Shown: positions 1 to 8,502 of the stretch, one piece after another
Layout of the letters: every line of letters starts with the position of its first letter
Position numbering within the stretch: the stretch's first letter is position 1
Source: an uncultured Lachnoclostridium sp.
Lineage (GTDB): Bacteria; Bacillota; Clostridia; Lachnospirales; Lachnospiraceae
Length of the DNA stretch: 64,000 nt
Assembly (NCBI GenBank): GCA_944381625.1
Contig: CALWLW010000008.1
Location: 1-64,000, forward strand
Reading direction: 5' to 3'
Translations under genes and position numbers: made by a program
The notes under the pieces: model-generated
What the model saw: only the letters and a program-made list of their open reading frames with translations
Told to the model about the DNA's origin: nothing
Database searches by the model: none

Positions 1-848
1 AGATGGTTTTGACCTGTCTGAAATGCCCGTGGATACAGTGTTTTCAAGGGATAATCAGATTTTGGCTTGATTTTTATTTTAAAATTATGGCAAAATATTG
101 ATCCAACTGGTTCACCTGACTCAGAATTCAACTCATCTTGCTTATTATAGCAATATCTATCCACACTTTTCGCATTTTCTTTTTTGTTATTAAAATAATA
201 TGGCTTACCTGATTCCATCAAATACCTAAAAGTGCTCTTACACTCCTTTGCCAACAGATCATCTAAGGTGAAATCGCGTTCTTCCATTCCATCTGCCCAT
301 TTCCACTTACCATCATCTACTGGAAAGCAGTATGCTATCGAAACTAAAAAATCCTTAAATTGAAAGTTCTGTTCCGATGTTTTCAAAAATTCCACAAGAC
401 AACTTGTAATTCCAGAAATAATACGTTTCAATTGATTGTTCGGTCTCGTAACAATCTGCGGTGGATCTATATCACCTGTCTTTACCTTTTCAATAATCCG
501 TCGTAACCTATCATATTTTTCATCACAAATTTTATCAACACTTTCGGTAATTGTCCCTAAATAGCTTATTTCACTTTCAAGTCGTTCCACTCTCTCTTTT
601 TCAAACTTACTCGAATACCAATTATTAAGGATCATCCACGCCGCAACTGGTAACGACAAAACCAACGATAGAATTATTCCTAGCAGGGTCACTCCTGAAT
701 CGTCTTGCAATCCTAAAATAACTCCCCAAAAGGGAATTATTATGGAAAACCATACTGTTGGAAATGCCATGATTAAAGTATACCAAAACCAATGCTTTTT
801 AGGAAAACTACTTATCGTTTGAATAATTTTCTTACTAATTCCCCACAT
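1..848 (-). CDS. Two-TM membrane protein with cytosolic C-terminal domain (partial, runs off window)
   Basis: The frame is open from an ATG at 848 to the window edge, giving at least 282 residues with no stop. Two hydrophobic segments lie at about residues 22-45 and 52-72. A short charged helix with a KEKERVERLESEI-like pattern follows, then a mixed soluble domain. The C-terminal part has a PYYFNNK...GSIFCHNFKIK arrangement that vaguely resembles GAF-type sensor domains; I would not assign it on this alone. The start overlaps the end of the upstream 70-aa gene by 37 nt, which suggests coupled translation. The DNA is much more AT-rich than the phage replication genes, so it looks like cargo between early and late phage modules. 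Function unknown; a phage-encoded membrane effector or exclusion protein is only an inference. Confidence 0.75.
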   Translation of the reverse strand, partial: MWGISKKIIQTISSFPKKHWFWYTLIMAFPTVWFSIIIPFWGVILGLQDDSGVTLLGIILSLVLSLPVAAWMILNNWYSSKFEKERVERLESEISYLGTITESVDKICDEKYDRLRRIIEKVKTGDIDPPQIVTRPNNQLKRIISGITSCLVEFLKTSEQNFQFKDFLVSIAYCFPVDDGKWKWADGMEERDFTLDDLLAKECKSTFRYLMESGKPYYFNNKKENAKSVDRYCYNKQDELNSESGEPVGSIFCHNFKIKIKPKSDYPLKTLYPRAFQTGQNH

Positions 849-1024
849 AGCACTTCTGTCTTCTTCCCTGTATTTTTATATACCTTTTTTCCAAAAATAG
901 ATATATTTCCTCTTGGCGTATCTAATTTCTTTGTTTTGTATACTGTCCTTCCCATGATTGATCCATTATTATATGCTGACATATGTCTACTCATCTTTTG
1001 TACCATCCTCTTCAATTGCACCAT
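812..1024 (-). CDS. Small basic hypothetical protein, first gene of AT-rich cassette
   Basis: This 70-residue protein is rich in Lys and Arg and has no hydrophobic segment. It starts at an ATG with AGGTGG seven bases upstream, which is the main reason to accept it. It overlaps the following membrane-protein gene by 37 nt, so the two are probably co-translated. A possible promoter with a TATAAT-like box lies in the AT-rich stretch 1040-1090. No family recognised. The basic charge and pairing with a membrane protein would fit a regulator or partner of that protein, but nothing in the sequence proves this. Confidence 0.6.
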   Translation of the reverse strand: MVQLKRMVQKMSRHMSAYNNGSIMGRTVYKTKKLDTPRGNISIFGKKVYKNTGKKTEVLCGELVRKLFKR

Positions 1025-1149
1025 AACATTTCCACCTAAATATTACCATACATTTTATATTATAATCAATATAATTCTTATAAAAACTACATTTCACCGC
1101 ATTTTTTGACACTATTATTTTCTTATCCAATGTTCAACATAATGTGACA

Positions 1150-1177
1150 CAAAAACCACCGGCTCTCACCAGTGGTT
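1150..1177 (-). terminator. Rho-independent terminator between phage early region and AT-rich cassette
   Basis: On the minus strand AACCACTGG and CCGGTGGTT form a 9-bp stem with a 6-base loop, followed by TTTTTG. It lies downstream of the ArpU-like gene and upstream of the 70-aa gene, so it separates the early transcript from the cassette. Confidence 0.75.
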
Positions 1178-1395
1178 CTTGCGAAAAAAACATATGGGGA
1201 GTGGCAGTCTTCGTGCATATGCACCGGCGTACTGCCCAGAGCCGATCCGCCGCGAGAGCTATGACACCCTGGCGACGGCAAGGAGATCGTTTCTATCCGC
1301 TCCAGCTTGGTTTCAATCCACTCCAGCTTGGAACATCCTCCACCTGGAGACCTGATTCTATTATAAAACGAAAAAGCCGAAAAAAACGAAATATT
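1178..1395. other. Gene-poor stretch with short direct repeats
   Basis: No ORF with a start codon and ribosome-binding site is visible. Two imperfect copies of CCRCTCCAGCTTGG lie at about 1300-1335. On the minus strand they give a Leu/Glu-rich open frame that lacks a start. The stretch may be the remnant of a small coiled-coil gene. Confidence 0.35.
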
Positions 1396-1809
1396 TTATC
1401 TAATATCGGCTTTTTTCAGATATGCGTCACGAATGCATATTCTCGCATAATCCGGACTCCCACCATACCCTGTCTTCTCCGCGATCCGCACCCAGCTCAT
1501 GCCGTCTATGTACCGCATCCGGAACACGCAGCGCACCTGCCCTTCCGGGATCGCATTGATCCATGCTTCTACCTCCTTTACTTGCTCCTTCCGGCGCTCC
1601 AATGTCTGACACCGGCACTCATACAACGGCCAATCAAAGCCTACTACGCTCTGAGGCTGAGGATATCCGGATCGGTAATCAAAGATTGTGCTACTCCCGA
1701 TCCCGGCATCGCCTTCACGCATCTGCTGCAGTTCTGCTTCCAGGTATGGGATCTCCCTTTTGTATTTTTTGTAATTCCTCAGAAGTTTCTTTGTGATCCG
1801 AATTTCCAT
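1396..1809 (-). CDS. ArpU/RinA-like phage late transcription regulator
   Basis: A 137-residue protein with an N-terminal coiled-coil-like half and a C-terminal sigma-region-4-like helix-turn-helix (about residues 88-125: VRCVFRMRYIDGMSWVRIAEKTG). This layout matches the DUF1492/ArpU/RinA-type regulators that end the early operon of many Firmicute siphophages and switch on packaging and structural genes. Its position as last gene of the leftward early block, just before the presumed late region beyond the window, fits that role. Family assignment is by motif and context only. Confidence 0.75.
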   Translation of the reverse strand: MEIRITKKLLRNYKKYKREIPYLEAELQQMREGDAGIGSSTIFDYRSGYPQPQSVVGFDWPLYECRCQTLERRKEQVKEVEAWINAIPEGQVRCVFRMRYIDGMSWVRIAEKTGYGGSPDYARICIRDAYLKKADIR

Positions 1810-1838
1810 TGGTCCCAGTTCCTTTCCATGCTAACGAT

Positions 1839-2195
1839 TCAATTTACCGGCTGATACGGCTCTGGAAGCGGCATCCATGCAACCACTTCCGGATCTTCCC
1901 ATTCCGGCTCCTCATTGATGACCCACCCTTCATCTCCGAAACAAACACCTGTAAGAAGTGCATTTTCATATGTCACATTCTTGTATCTCCCGTTTACCTG
2001 CATAAGGACACATTCATCTCCCAACGGAAGCCCTTCTGAGACAGGTATCCATTTGCACACTGCCTCAGCAATCTCTTTCGGTTCTAATCCAGTGTTCTCA
2101 TACTCAGCCAGTCTCTGAACCAAGTCTTCTTTCTTTTCCGGGGACCAATACCCACACTTGATGCCGTTGCACCGCTCATGCGTCATTCTTTCCAT
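1839..2195 (-). CDS. DUF551 domain phage protein
   Basis: About 118 residues. The C-terminal half carries the DUF551 pattern WIPVSEGLP ... VNGRYKNVTYENA ... VVAWMPLPEPYQP, common in phage genomes and of unknown function. The N-terminal part has a short Cys/His/Trp segment (CNGIKCGYW) and an LAEYENTGLEPKEI motif typical of Clostridia prophages. The ATG at 2195 overlaps the stop of the upstream gene (TGATG) and has GAGGTG upstream, so translation is coupled. A GTG three bases earlier is the alternative start. Confidence 0.8.
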   Translation of the reverse strand: MERMTHERCNGIKCGYWSPEKKEDLVQRLAEYENTGLEPKEIAEAVCKWIPVSEGLPLGDECVLMQVNGRYKNVTYENALLTGVCFGDEGWVINEEPEWEDPEVVAWMPLPEPYQPVN

Positions 2196-3682
2196 CACTT
2201 CTGCACCTCTTTCAAAAACTCCACCAGTTCCGAATCAGGATCTGGATGCTTGCTGTACTGTTCATGCCTATTCCACTTTCCATGGCCGTACTTGGGGTGT
2301 CTGGGCGGTTCCGGACCGCCAACCAGATGCAGATAAGCAGTTTCAAACTCTCTTTCATATACCTCTGCAATCAACCTGGCGCCGTTCTTAAAATCATACT
2401 TGTAATACTTGACACCAATATTCTCATCTTCATACCACAATCCCCAAGCCCGGTAATTCCGCAGCCATTCTTTTCTCTGGTCATTGTTTTTCATCAATGG
2501 CAGATCAGGCTGCTCCCGTACTATATCTTCCGACTCTTCGCTTTCTTCCATATCACACAGCAATTCATCGTCATCTTCTTCCAGATTCTCCCGATCAGGT
2601 TCCCCTGGGGCAGGAAGTCCCATCTTCTCAAGCGCTTTCTTCGTCCGCCCACATGCAAATGTACACAGGTTTTCACAGTCTTTGCAGCACGGTACCGCTT
2701 CCCCATCTCCTTCCCTGTGATATGCCAGTGAGTCGTCCAGGAACTGGCAGTTCTCCGGCTTCTCTTTCTGTAATTCAGGTACTTTATCCAGCATCTCGCA
2801 CGGGAACGGGTTCCCACGGGGAGCTTCCACACAGTAACAAAATTCCTGGCGGATATCACAGCCGCCCTGATGGCACATGAAACAGTCATGAGTCCCGCAT
2901 CCAGGCCTCGCGATCAAACTGTCTTCTGGATCTTCTCTCAGCGGAAGACTATATACGGATAACGGCTTTTTCTCTTTTTCCACCGTCTCCAGAATGCTTT
3001 TTCTTTCCTTCCATCCGCCCCAACACTTCGCACACTCCTTCTGGCCTGCATGTTGCTCCTCTTTAGATGTTCCCCATTCCTGCCGAATACACTGCTGAAT
3101 TCCCGGAGGGCAGAAAGAATCTTCATTCCTCTCTTCCTGTTTTTGCGACGTCGCAACAGGATCTTCTTCCGGAAGCACTTCTGGAAAATCCTTTATCTCC
3201 ATTTGGCCGGGAATGTTTTCTTCCAGTTTTTCCTCTTCTGGTTCAACTGTTTCCGGTTTTTTCAGCTTCCGGATCTCTTTCACCGTCATATCTTCTTTTA
3301 CCTGCCCGATCTGTTCTGGAGACATATTCAGCATCTCCTGCAGCTGAGATTTACTGAAATTCCGGTATTCAGGCTGAAGCTGAGGCGTATTTCCTCCAAC
3401 ACTGAACTGGTCATTGATGGCTATGTACCGGGAGGCAGATGACATGGATAATCCGAACTGATCAGCCGCATAATTCCACAGGGAATCATATCCCATCTCT
3501 CGGAACAATTCCCGGTCTCTCACAGCTTTTAAGTGGAACCCGATGGAGATACAGCTTCTGGCCACGTTGGTCATGTCATTTTTAATGATTCTGCTGGCAA
3601 TTTCCGCCGTCAGCGTAGCGATATAGTGACTCTGATAATGCTCCACCCATTCTTCCGGGCTCTTTTTCAAATCTTCACTCAT
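2195..3682 (-). CDS. Large phage protein with N-terminal HTH-like and Cys-rich central regions
   Basis: About 495 residues. Residues 20-130 contain GFHLKAVRDRELFREMGYDSLW and SMSSASRYIAIND, a DNA-binding-like module often seen in Clostridia prophages. A charged linker follows. Residues about 185-365 are unusually Cys-rich, with many CxxC and CxC pairs (for example CGTHDCFMCHQGGC and CCKDCENLC), suggesting metal binding. The C-terminal 110 residues form a separate domain ending in a WNRHEQYSKHPDPDSELVEF segment. The ATG at 3682 follows AGGAGG by 8 bases; a GTG at 3700 is less likely. The gene overlaps the upstream gene by 8 nt. Function unknown. Confidence 0.75.
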   Translation of the reverse strand: MSEDLKKSPEEWVEHYQSHYIATLTAEIASRIIKNDMTNVARSCISIGFHLKAVRDRELFREMGYDSLWNYAADQFGLSMSSASRYIAINDQFSVGGNTPQLQPEYRNFSKSQLQEMLNMSPEQIGQVKEDMTVKEIRKLKKPETVEPEEEKLEENIPGQMEIKDFPEVLPEEDPVATSQKQEERNEDSFCPPGIQQCIRQEWGTSKEEQHAGQKECAKCWGGWKERKSILETVEKEKKPLSVYSLPLREDPEDSLIARPGCGTHDCFMCHQGGCDIRQEFCYCVEAPRGNPFPCEMLDKVPELQKEKPENCQFLDDSLAYHREGDGEAVPCCKDCENLCTFACGRTKKALEKMGLPAPGEPDRENLEEDDDELLCDMEESEESEDIVREQPDLPLMKNNDQRKEWLRNYRAWGLWYEDENIGVKYYKYDFKNGARLIAEVYEREFETAYLHLVGGPEPPRHPKYGHGKWNRHEQYSKHPDPDSELVEFLKEVQK

Positions 3683-4037
3683 GGTCGTCTCCTCCTTCAC
3701 ATAATTCCCTCACTGTATCCTGCACAGCAATCAGCAGTTTTTTAGTGAAGAGATCTGGATACTTTGCGCGTACATCTGCACATCTTTCAAGCAGCCTCTG
3801 TTTTCCCGCGTCCTGGCTGAAATCAATGTACGGCAGCTCCGCTACCACTCCGCTGATCTCCCTGATCCGTTCTGTATATGCCGCTCTGAGTTTCCCCTGC
3901 GCTTCCTTCAGGTCTTCGCACAGCCTCTCGTAAGATCTTCGATACCTTCCCTCCAGGTCTTCTCTGGGAATTTTTTCTTCATTCCGTCTCTTCCTGACCG
4001 CCAGCCGCTGTGCTTCCTGGAATAATTCATCTGTCAT
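3675..4037 (-). CDS. Hypothetical phage protein, helical and charged
   Basis: A 120-residue protein rich in Glu, Arg and Lys, predicted mostly helical (RKRRNEEKIPREDLEGRYRRSYERL) with no membrane segment. It overlaps the helicase gene upstream by 4 nt (ATGA) and the large Cys-rich gene downstream by 8 nt, so it belongs to the same translationally coupled early operon. No family recognised. Its place between a helicase and the Cys-rich protein suggests an accessory role in phage DNA metabolism, which is inference only. Confidence 0.65.
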   Translation of the reverse strand: MTDELFQEAQRLAVRKRRNEEKIPREDLEGRYRRSYERLCEDLKEAQGKLRAAYTERIREISGVVAELPYIDFSQDAGKQRLLERCADVRAKYPDLFTKKLLIAVQDTVRELCEGGDDHE

Positions 4038-5416
4038 AAAAATTTACACCCCGCTTTCCGGTATGAGGTTTTCCTGCGCCGGTACTGGTTCTCACAGAAG
4101 CCAATATCATCCACGTAATCGTAGCATACAGCGGATTCCTTACCTGGAGCAGTTCTTGCAATTCTCCCAATGCTCTGCGTGATCACAACATAATCCTTCC
4201 TGGGCGTCACCAGATACAGACGGTCAAGACATGGGATGTCCAATCCTTCTTTTGCCAGACTATAGGACGCGAACAGATATCGTTTCTTTCCCTGCCGCAT
4301 ATCCTCAATGGCCATAGCCCTTTCCTCTTTCGCCTTTTTACTGGTCATTTTCCCGTCGATCATAACGCTCATATCCTTCAGATCTGTCGGCATCATGGAA
4401 CGCAGAAGTTTTAAATGTTCCAACCGGTCTGATAGGATCAGGTTTGAATGCTCCTTGTTATCCGCAAGATCTTTTATGATCTTTTCATTTCTGCATCGGT
4501 TTTTCACCAGGTAAGGGATCAGCTTTGCATAGTCCATGGTCCCGTCTGTATCCAGACATTCCGGCGCCAACCGGATCCCGGTATCACATTTCATGACTGA
4601 CACCTGCATGGTTTTCTCGGATACAGCTTCATCTGGGACCTTATATGCCACATCTCCCAAGATCGCAAAAGTGGTCCGAATCAAACCGTCCGATCTGTGA
4701 ACGGTGGCAGACAAGCCATATTTATACCGTGCCGCCAGACTGCTTACTACTCGATAGAACATCGTCACCGATGCAGGTGTCCCGGCTACGCGATGGCATT
4801 CATCCACGATGATCACATCCCACTCATACTTATATGCCGGGAGATCTATCTTACTGAGAGTTTGGACCGTGGCAAAGGTTATAAGACTTCCCACTTCCAC
4901 CTTGCCGCCGGTAATCTTCCCCATACCAGATCCGCCAAAATACTGCACTGCCCGTTCATAGGACTGTTCCAGAAGATCCCGTGTATGGGTCACCCACAAT
5001 GCCTTTCGCCCAATCTGTCCTGCAAGAGCTATCCCCATCTGCGTCTTCCCAGATCCACACGGGCTCTGCAGAATTCCGCATCCAGCTTTCTTTATCGCCT
5101 CTACAGCCGTTTCCTGGTATTCGTACAATGGGACTTTGCCACAGTATTCTTTCACGCCGTTATCTGCCAGGTCTGTCTGAATATTGCATCCTCCCAGAAA
5201 ACTCCGGATATGCTTTCCTGTCCCACATGGGAGAACCAGCATGTCCGACATCACCCGATACAGAGACAGGTATTGATCCGTATTCCCTGTCCAAAGGCCG
5301 CGCCTTTTCCGGTTTATGTATTCCGGATTCTCAAATACCAGATTCCGGCGTGCCCACTGAAGAAGCTCCGGTGATGGATCCTGTATATATAATTCATTGC
5401 CAATTGTCAGTTCCAT
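4034..5416 (-). CDS. SF2 DEAD/DEAH-type helicase, SSL2-like, phage
   Basis: A 460-residue superfamily 2 helicase. The Walker A motif SPCGSGKTQMG lies near residue 120, motif II is DECH near 210, motif III is SATVHR near 238, and C-terminal motifs near 375-425 include SLAKEGLDIPCLDRL and TQSIGRIARTAPGK (motifs V and VI). The layout resembles the COG1061/SSL2 and type III restriction helicases that phages use in recombination or replication. It overlaps the nuclease gene upstream (5407-5790) by 10 nt. It probably acts with that nuclease on branched DNA, an inference from adjacency. Confidence 0.88.
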   Translation of the reverse strand: MELTIGNELYIQDPSPELLQWARRNLVFENPEYINRKRRGLWTGNTDQYLSLYRVMSDMLVLPCGTGKHIRSFLGGCNIQTDLADNGVKEYCGKVPLYEYQETAVEAIKKAGCGILQSPCGSGKTQMGIALAGQIGRKALWVTHTRDLLEQSYERAVQYFGGSGMGKITGGKVEVGSLITFATVQTLSKIDLPAYKYEWDVIIVDECHRVAGTPASVTMFYRVVSSLAARYKYGLSATVHRSDGLIRTTFAILGDVAYKVPDEAVSEKTMQVSVMKCDTGIRLAPECLDTDGTMDYAKLIPYLVKNRCRNEKIIKDLADNKEHSNLILSDRLEHLKLLRSMMPTDLKDMSVMIDGKMTSKKAKEERAMAIEDMRQGKKRYLFASYSLAKEGLDIPCLDRLYLVTPRKDYVVITQSIGRIARTAPGKESAVCYDYVDDIGFCENQYRRRKTSYRKAGCKFL

Positions 5417-5790
5417 CTTCTCCCTACCTTCCCTGCCTGTTGTTCATCCAGGCTCTTTATCCCTCTGCCCTGCAGAGACATCAGTTCCCGGAAAGGCAGG
5501 ATATAAATATTCCCCGTCGGATATTTTACTGCAAAGGCCCCTTCCAGATTCCCGCATTCTTCCCACAGCTCCATGGCGCTGACCTGGTTTGCTTCCATGC
5601 GGCTCAGACGGAATGTATTTCCGGTACACACCTTACAGTCAAACACAAATGCCTTGCCGTCCTTTACCGCGATCACATCAAACGGCTGCCCGTTCCGGTT
5701 ATCCTGCAGTACATGCACCCAGAATCCTTCCATCGCCATCATATGCGCAAAAACACGTTCAAACCGGGATCCACATGCCTTATTATCCAT
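5407..5790 (-). CDS. PD-(D/E)XK Holliday-junction-resolvase-like nuclease, phage
   Basis: About 127 residues. The core pattern GSRFERVFAHMMAMEGFWV followed by QPFDVIAVKDGKAFVFDCKV has the PFD ... DxK arrangement of Hjc/RecU-like PD-(D/E)XK nucleases; the usual second acidic residue is Asp in FDCK. The protein is small, as expected for a resolvase. The ATG at 5790 is about 11 bases after GGAGG; a GTG at 5802 is possible but almost abuts that site. Its leader overlaps the first copies of the GTTAC repeat, so its expression may be linked to origin binding. The helicase follows with a 10-nt overlap. Confidence 0.75.
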   Translation of the reverse strand: MDNKACGSRFERVFAHMMAMEGFWVHVLQDNRNGQPFDVIAVKDGKAFVFDCKVCTGNTFRLSRMEANQVSAMELWEECGNLEGAFAVKYPTGNIYILPFRELMSLQGRGIKSLDEQQAGKVGRRWN

Positions 5791-5802
5791 TGCGACAAAC
5801 AC

Positions 5803-6144
5803 CTCCCGTTACACGCAGTTACAAAAAATAGTCTCTATATCAAAACCTCTGTAACCTTAAAATTCGTTGTATTTTCAACGTTTTTTGCATATCGGTTACA
5901 AGGTTACAAAGTTACATGTATTTTCCTATATAGGGGATTTTTTCTAAATTTTCATAAAATATTTTTCTATATATATCAGGGTTTTTCTACGTAACCTGTG
6001 TAACTTTGTAACTTTCCCGTGAAAAGCCCTTAAAATCAACGTTTCTGCGGTTACACGATTTTCAGTCCAGTTACGGGAGTTACATTTGGTTACGAAAATC
6101 CAGCCATTTTTTGCCCGATGTAACTTCTATGTAACCACACAAAA
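5803..6144. other. Presumptive phage replication origin with inverted iteron clusters
   Basis: This gene-free 340-bp stretch contains fifteen GTTAC/GTAAC pentamers. Three clusters are regular: GTTAC at 5895, 5903 and 5911; GTAAC at 5991, 6000 and 6008; GTTAC at 6070, 6079 and 6089. The first two clusters are inverted copies of one another (about 27 bp each) and flank a very AT-rich 75-bp segment (5916-5990) that could unwind. The primase-helicase gene ends right upstream and the resolvase gene starts right downstream. Iterons around an AT-rich element next to a helicase are typical of plasmid and phage origins. Initiator and function are inferred. Confidence 0.7.
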
Positions 6145-8001
6145 TCAGTCAAAGGGCAGTTCTTCCTGCTCATAAATTTCCTGGAATTCCTGCCGTGCCG
6201 CGGCCTTTGGATCCATTTTTAAGAACACACATCTGCAGGCTTTCCCGCCAATTTTTTTCACTTTCGTCGGCTGACCGTCCTGTGTCTCAATTAATTTTTT
6301 CTTCTCTGCCCATGACAAAAAAGCTTTTCTGGAAAACCGTTTCTTTTCCAGCATGCTGTTAAAAACATTGATATAGATAATGGCGGTGTCCCCTTTGATT
6401 TCTCCCCATTCCTCATTCGTGGAGATCAATGGGTCAAATTTCGCCCGGTTCACATCGATTTCCCCCAGGATATACTGGTAACACCGTTCATTGTCGGACA
6501 GCTCATTCCGGTCGATCAGGCACTCCCTGGCCGCATCAAGGGAAATATAGCATCCGTCCTTAAAAATCCGCTCTGTGGCGATCTTGTCCGCCGTCAGGAT
6601 AACGGACAGGGATATGCTCTGCTTCTTCATCTTCTCGTCAGAATTCAGTTGTTCCTGGAACTCCTGCTGAATCTTTCTCAGTTCCTGTGCGCCCATATCC
6701 CGCACGATCTCCACAAACTGTTTCCCTGCATGCCCGTAGTGTTTCTTAAAAACCGCCACGGCTTCCTGCGGATCATCATATACATTCTGGCCACATTCCA
6801 CCTCCAGGATCCGGTTCATGGCCCCGCCCTGGCTCACATAAGAATTCAGGGGGCGTTCCCCATTGGTCAGGATACAGTTCTTCCACCGGTTCTCCCGGTT
6901 AAGTCCCAGGTCTTTATTAGACCGGCTTTTCCCCTTCCCGGAACAGAGATCATATACAAACGCTTCAAAGTTGTCTGCGATCTTTTTATTTGCCTTGCTG
7001 GTATCATCCAGGAGCATCGGAAGATGGTTAAGAAGATCTGCCCTGGCTTCCAGCGCCACATCCGTCGTCTTAAAGTCACCGATAAACCGGTTTGCATCCG
7101 GATCTGCCCATACAGAGGCGGCCAGCATCAAAGTTACTGTCTTTCCTCCTTCTGTTTCTCCCCACAGGTCCACTATAAACGGGAGGCTCGACAGCGGTTC
7201 GATCAGCACGCTGGCAAACGATGCCGCCAGCACCATCAGAATCTCTATCCGGCCTGTCCTCCGGAGCTTCCGGACATACTGAACCCAAGTCTCCCTGTCC
7301 CCATGCTCTCCAACAGATTCATACACCTGCTGGAACTTTGTGTCTGCATCAAAAATAATATGACTGTCATAAGGGATAAAGTCCCCGGCAATCCATCCCA
7401 TCTTCGACGTAGAAAACTGAACATCTATGGCATCTTCATTGAAATTTTCCACATCCGCCAGATACCGGACCAGAAGCTTCGCATTTTCGCTGGTCACAGA
7501 CACACCGCGCTTGGACAGCGCAGTAATCTTGCTGGCAGTGGAAACCAGATCTTTGGGGACGATCAGCTCCTGCCACTTATGATTCCGCTTATATGCCAGC
7601 TTCAGCTTCTCATCCCCGGTCTCCAGGTTTTTAAGCCGTTCTACCGGGATAATTGGATGGTAACAGGCAAGGATATCCGTAGTCCCCACGTTCTGCAGAT
7701 AGATCCCGCTCTCCCCGGCCACCCAGCTCCCGCAGCGCATACGGTCATATGGTCCCTCAAAATTCGTCCAGTTGTCCAACATGCTGGGCGACTCTTTTTT
7801 CTTCTTCACAGCTGCCCGTTCCGCCCGTTTATAGGCATTCAGGAGCTGGCTGAATTTGGTCTTCACCCCCAGCTCCTCCGCCCGATCCAGAAGCGACATG
7901 GTCAGCCTGGTCTTATACACCTCGTCTTCCTGGTCGAAAATTTCCGCAAATACCTTTTCTTCCAGAATGCTCTCCTTTGTCAGCTGACTTAATGGCTCCA
8001 T
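6145..8001 (-). CDS. DUF927 phage replicative helicase/primase-like ATPase
   Basis: About 618 residues. The central ATPase has a Walker A of the form GETEGGKT (about residues 281-288 from the chosen start), followed by the conserved acidic stretch VALEARADLLNHLPMLLDDTSK and an arginine-rich segment typical of DUF927/D5-like helicases. The N-terminal half is a DUF927-type region with SGIYLQ and YHPIIPVERL motifs. The ATG at 8001 has GAGGG seven bases upstream; a GTG at 8022 would extend the protein by seven residues. The start overlaps the primase gene end by 13 nt. With the CHC2 primase upstream and the iteron array downstream it forms the replication core. Confidence 0.85.
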   Translation of the reverse strand: MEPLSQLTKESILEEKVFAEIFDQEDEVYKTRLTMSLLDRAEELGVKTKFSQLLNAYKRAERAAVKKKKESPSMLDNWTNFEGPYDRMRCGSWVAGESGIYLQNVGTTDILACYHPIIPVERLKNLETGDEKLKLAYKRNHKWQELIVPKDLVSTASKITALSKRGVSVTSENAKLLVRYLADVENFNEDAIDVQFSTSKMGWIAGDFIPYDSHIIFDADTKFQQVYESVGEHGDRETWVQYVRKLRRTGRIEILMVLAASFASVLIEPLSSLPFIVDLWGETEGGKTVTLMLAASVWADPDANRFIGDFKTTDVALEARADLLNHLPMLLDDTSKANKKIADNFEAFVYDLCSGKGKSRSNKDLGLNRENRWKNCILTNGERPLNSYVSQGGAMNRILEVECGQNVYDDPQEAVAVFKKHYGHAGKQFVEIVRDMGAQELRKIQQEFQEQLNSDEKMKKQSISLSVILTADKIATERIFKDGCYISLDAARECLIDRNELSDNERCYQYILGEIDVNRAKFDPLISTNEEWGEIKGDTAIIYINVFNSMLEKKRFSRKAFLSWAEKKKLIETQDGQPTKVKKIGGKACRCVFLKMDPKAAARQEFQEIYEQEELPFD

Positions 8002-8483
8002 AATACGCCCTCGTTTTCCCACAGATAATCAAACAGCGCGATCTGCCGGGTCATTTCCTTCTGTGCCCTGCAGTATTCATCACTGAACGGCTCCATCCTG
8101 GAGATGCCTTCCCTGAGTGCAGAAATCGCATCCAGGTTTTCCCGGATGCGGCTCCATGCCCGCCTGCGCTCCTTCTGCTCCATTTCCCTGGCCTTTGTGG
8201 CATGATATACCCTCAGGCGCGTTCTGGCATCCATAGCGCTCCCTCCCAGGCGTTTAAATGCCTCCTGGAACGTCAGGCCGTCCATCATCTGGACAAAAGT
8301 AAAGATGTCACCAGATGCACCGCATCCGAAACAATAAAAATCTTTTTGGTACACCTTCAGGCTGGGCTCCCGGTCACCCTTATGGAAGGGGCAGCTAATA
8401 AAGCCGCCTCTCCCTTCCTTCAATCCATACATGGCCAGAATATCTTTCATGGAATACCGGTCTTTGATTTCTTCTACTGTCAT
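7989..8483 (-). CDS. CHC2 zinc-finger DnaG-type primase fragment protein, phage
   Basis: About 164 residues. The N-terminal 70 residues are a CHC2 zinc finger: SCPFHKGDREPSLKV then YCFGCGASGDIFTF, giving the C-H-C-C ligands. No TOPRIM domain follows; the rest is helical and charged. This is the common phage split arrangement in which a CHC2 protein recognises template and pairs with a DUF927/D5 helicase. The ATG at 8483 has GGAGG five bases upstream; the frame is open to 8528 but those starts lack a site and overlap the previous gene. Confidence 0.85.
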   Translation of the reverse strand: MTVEEIKDRYSMKDILAMYGLKEGRGGFISCPFHKGDREPSLKVYQKDFYCFGCGASGDIFTFVQMMDGLTFQEAFKRLGGSAMDARTRLRVYHATKAREMEQKERRRAWSRIRENLDAISALREGISRMEPFSDEYCRAQKEMTRQIALFDYLWENEGVLWSH

Positions 8484-8502
8484 ACGCGCCTCCATGCAGT
8501 TT

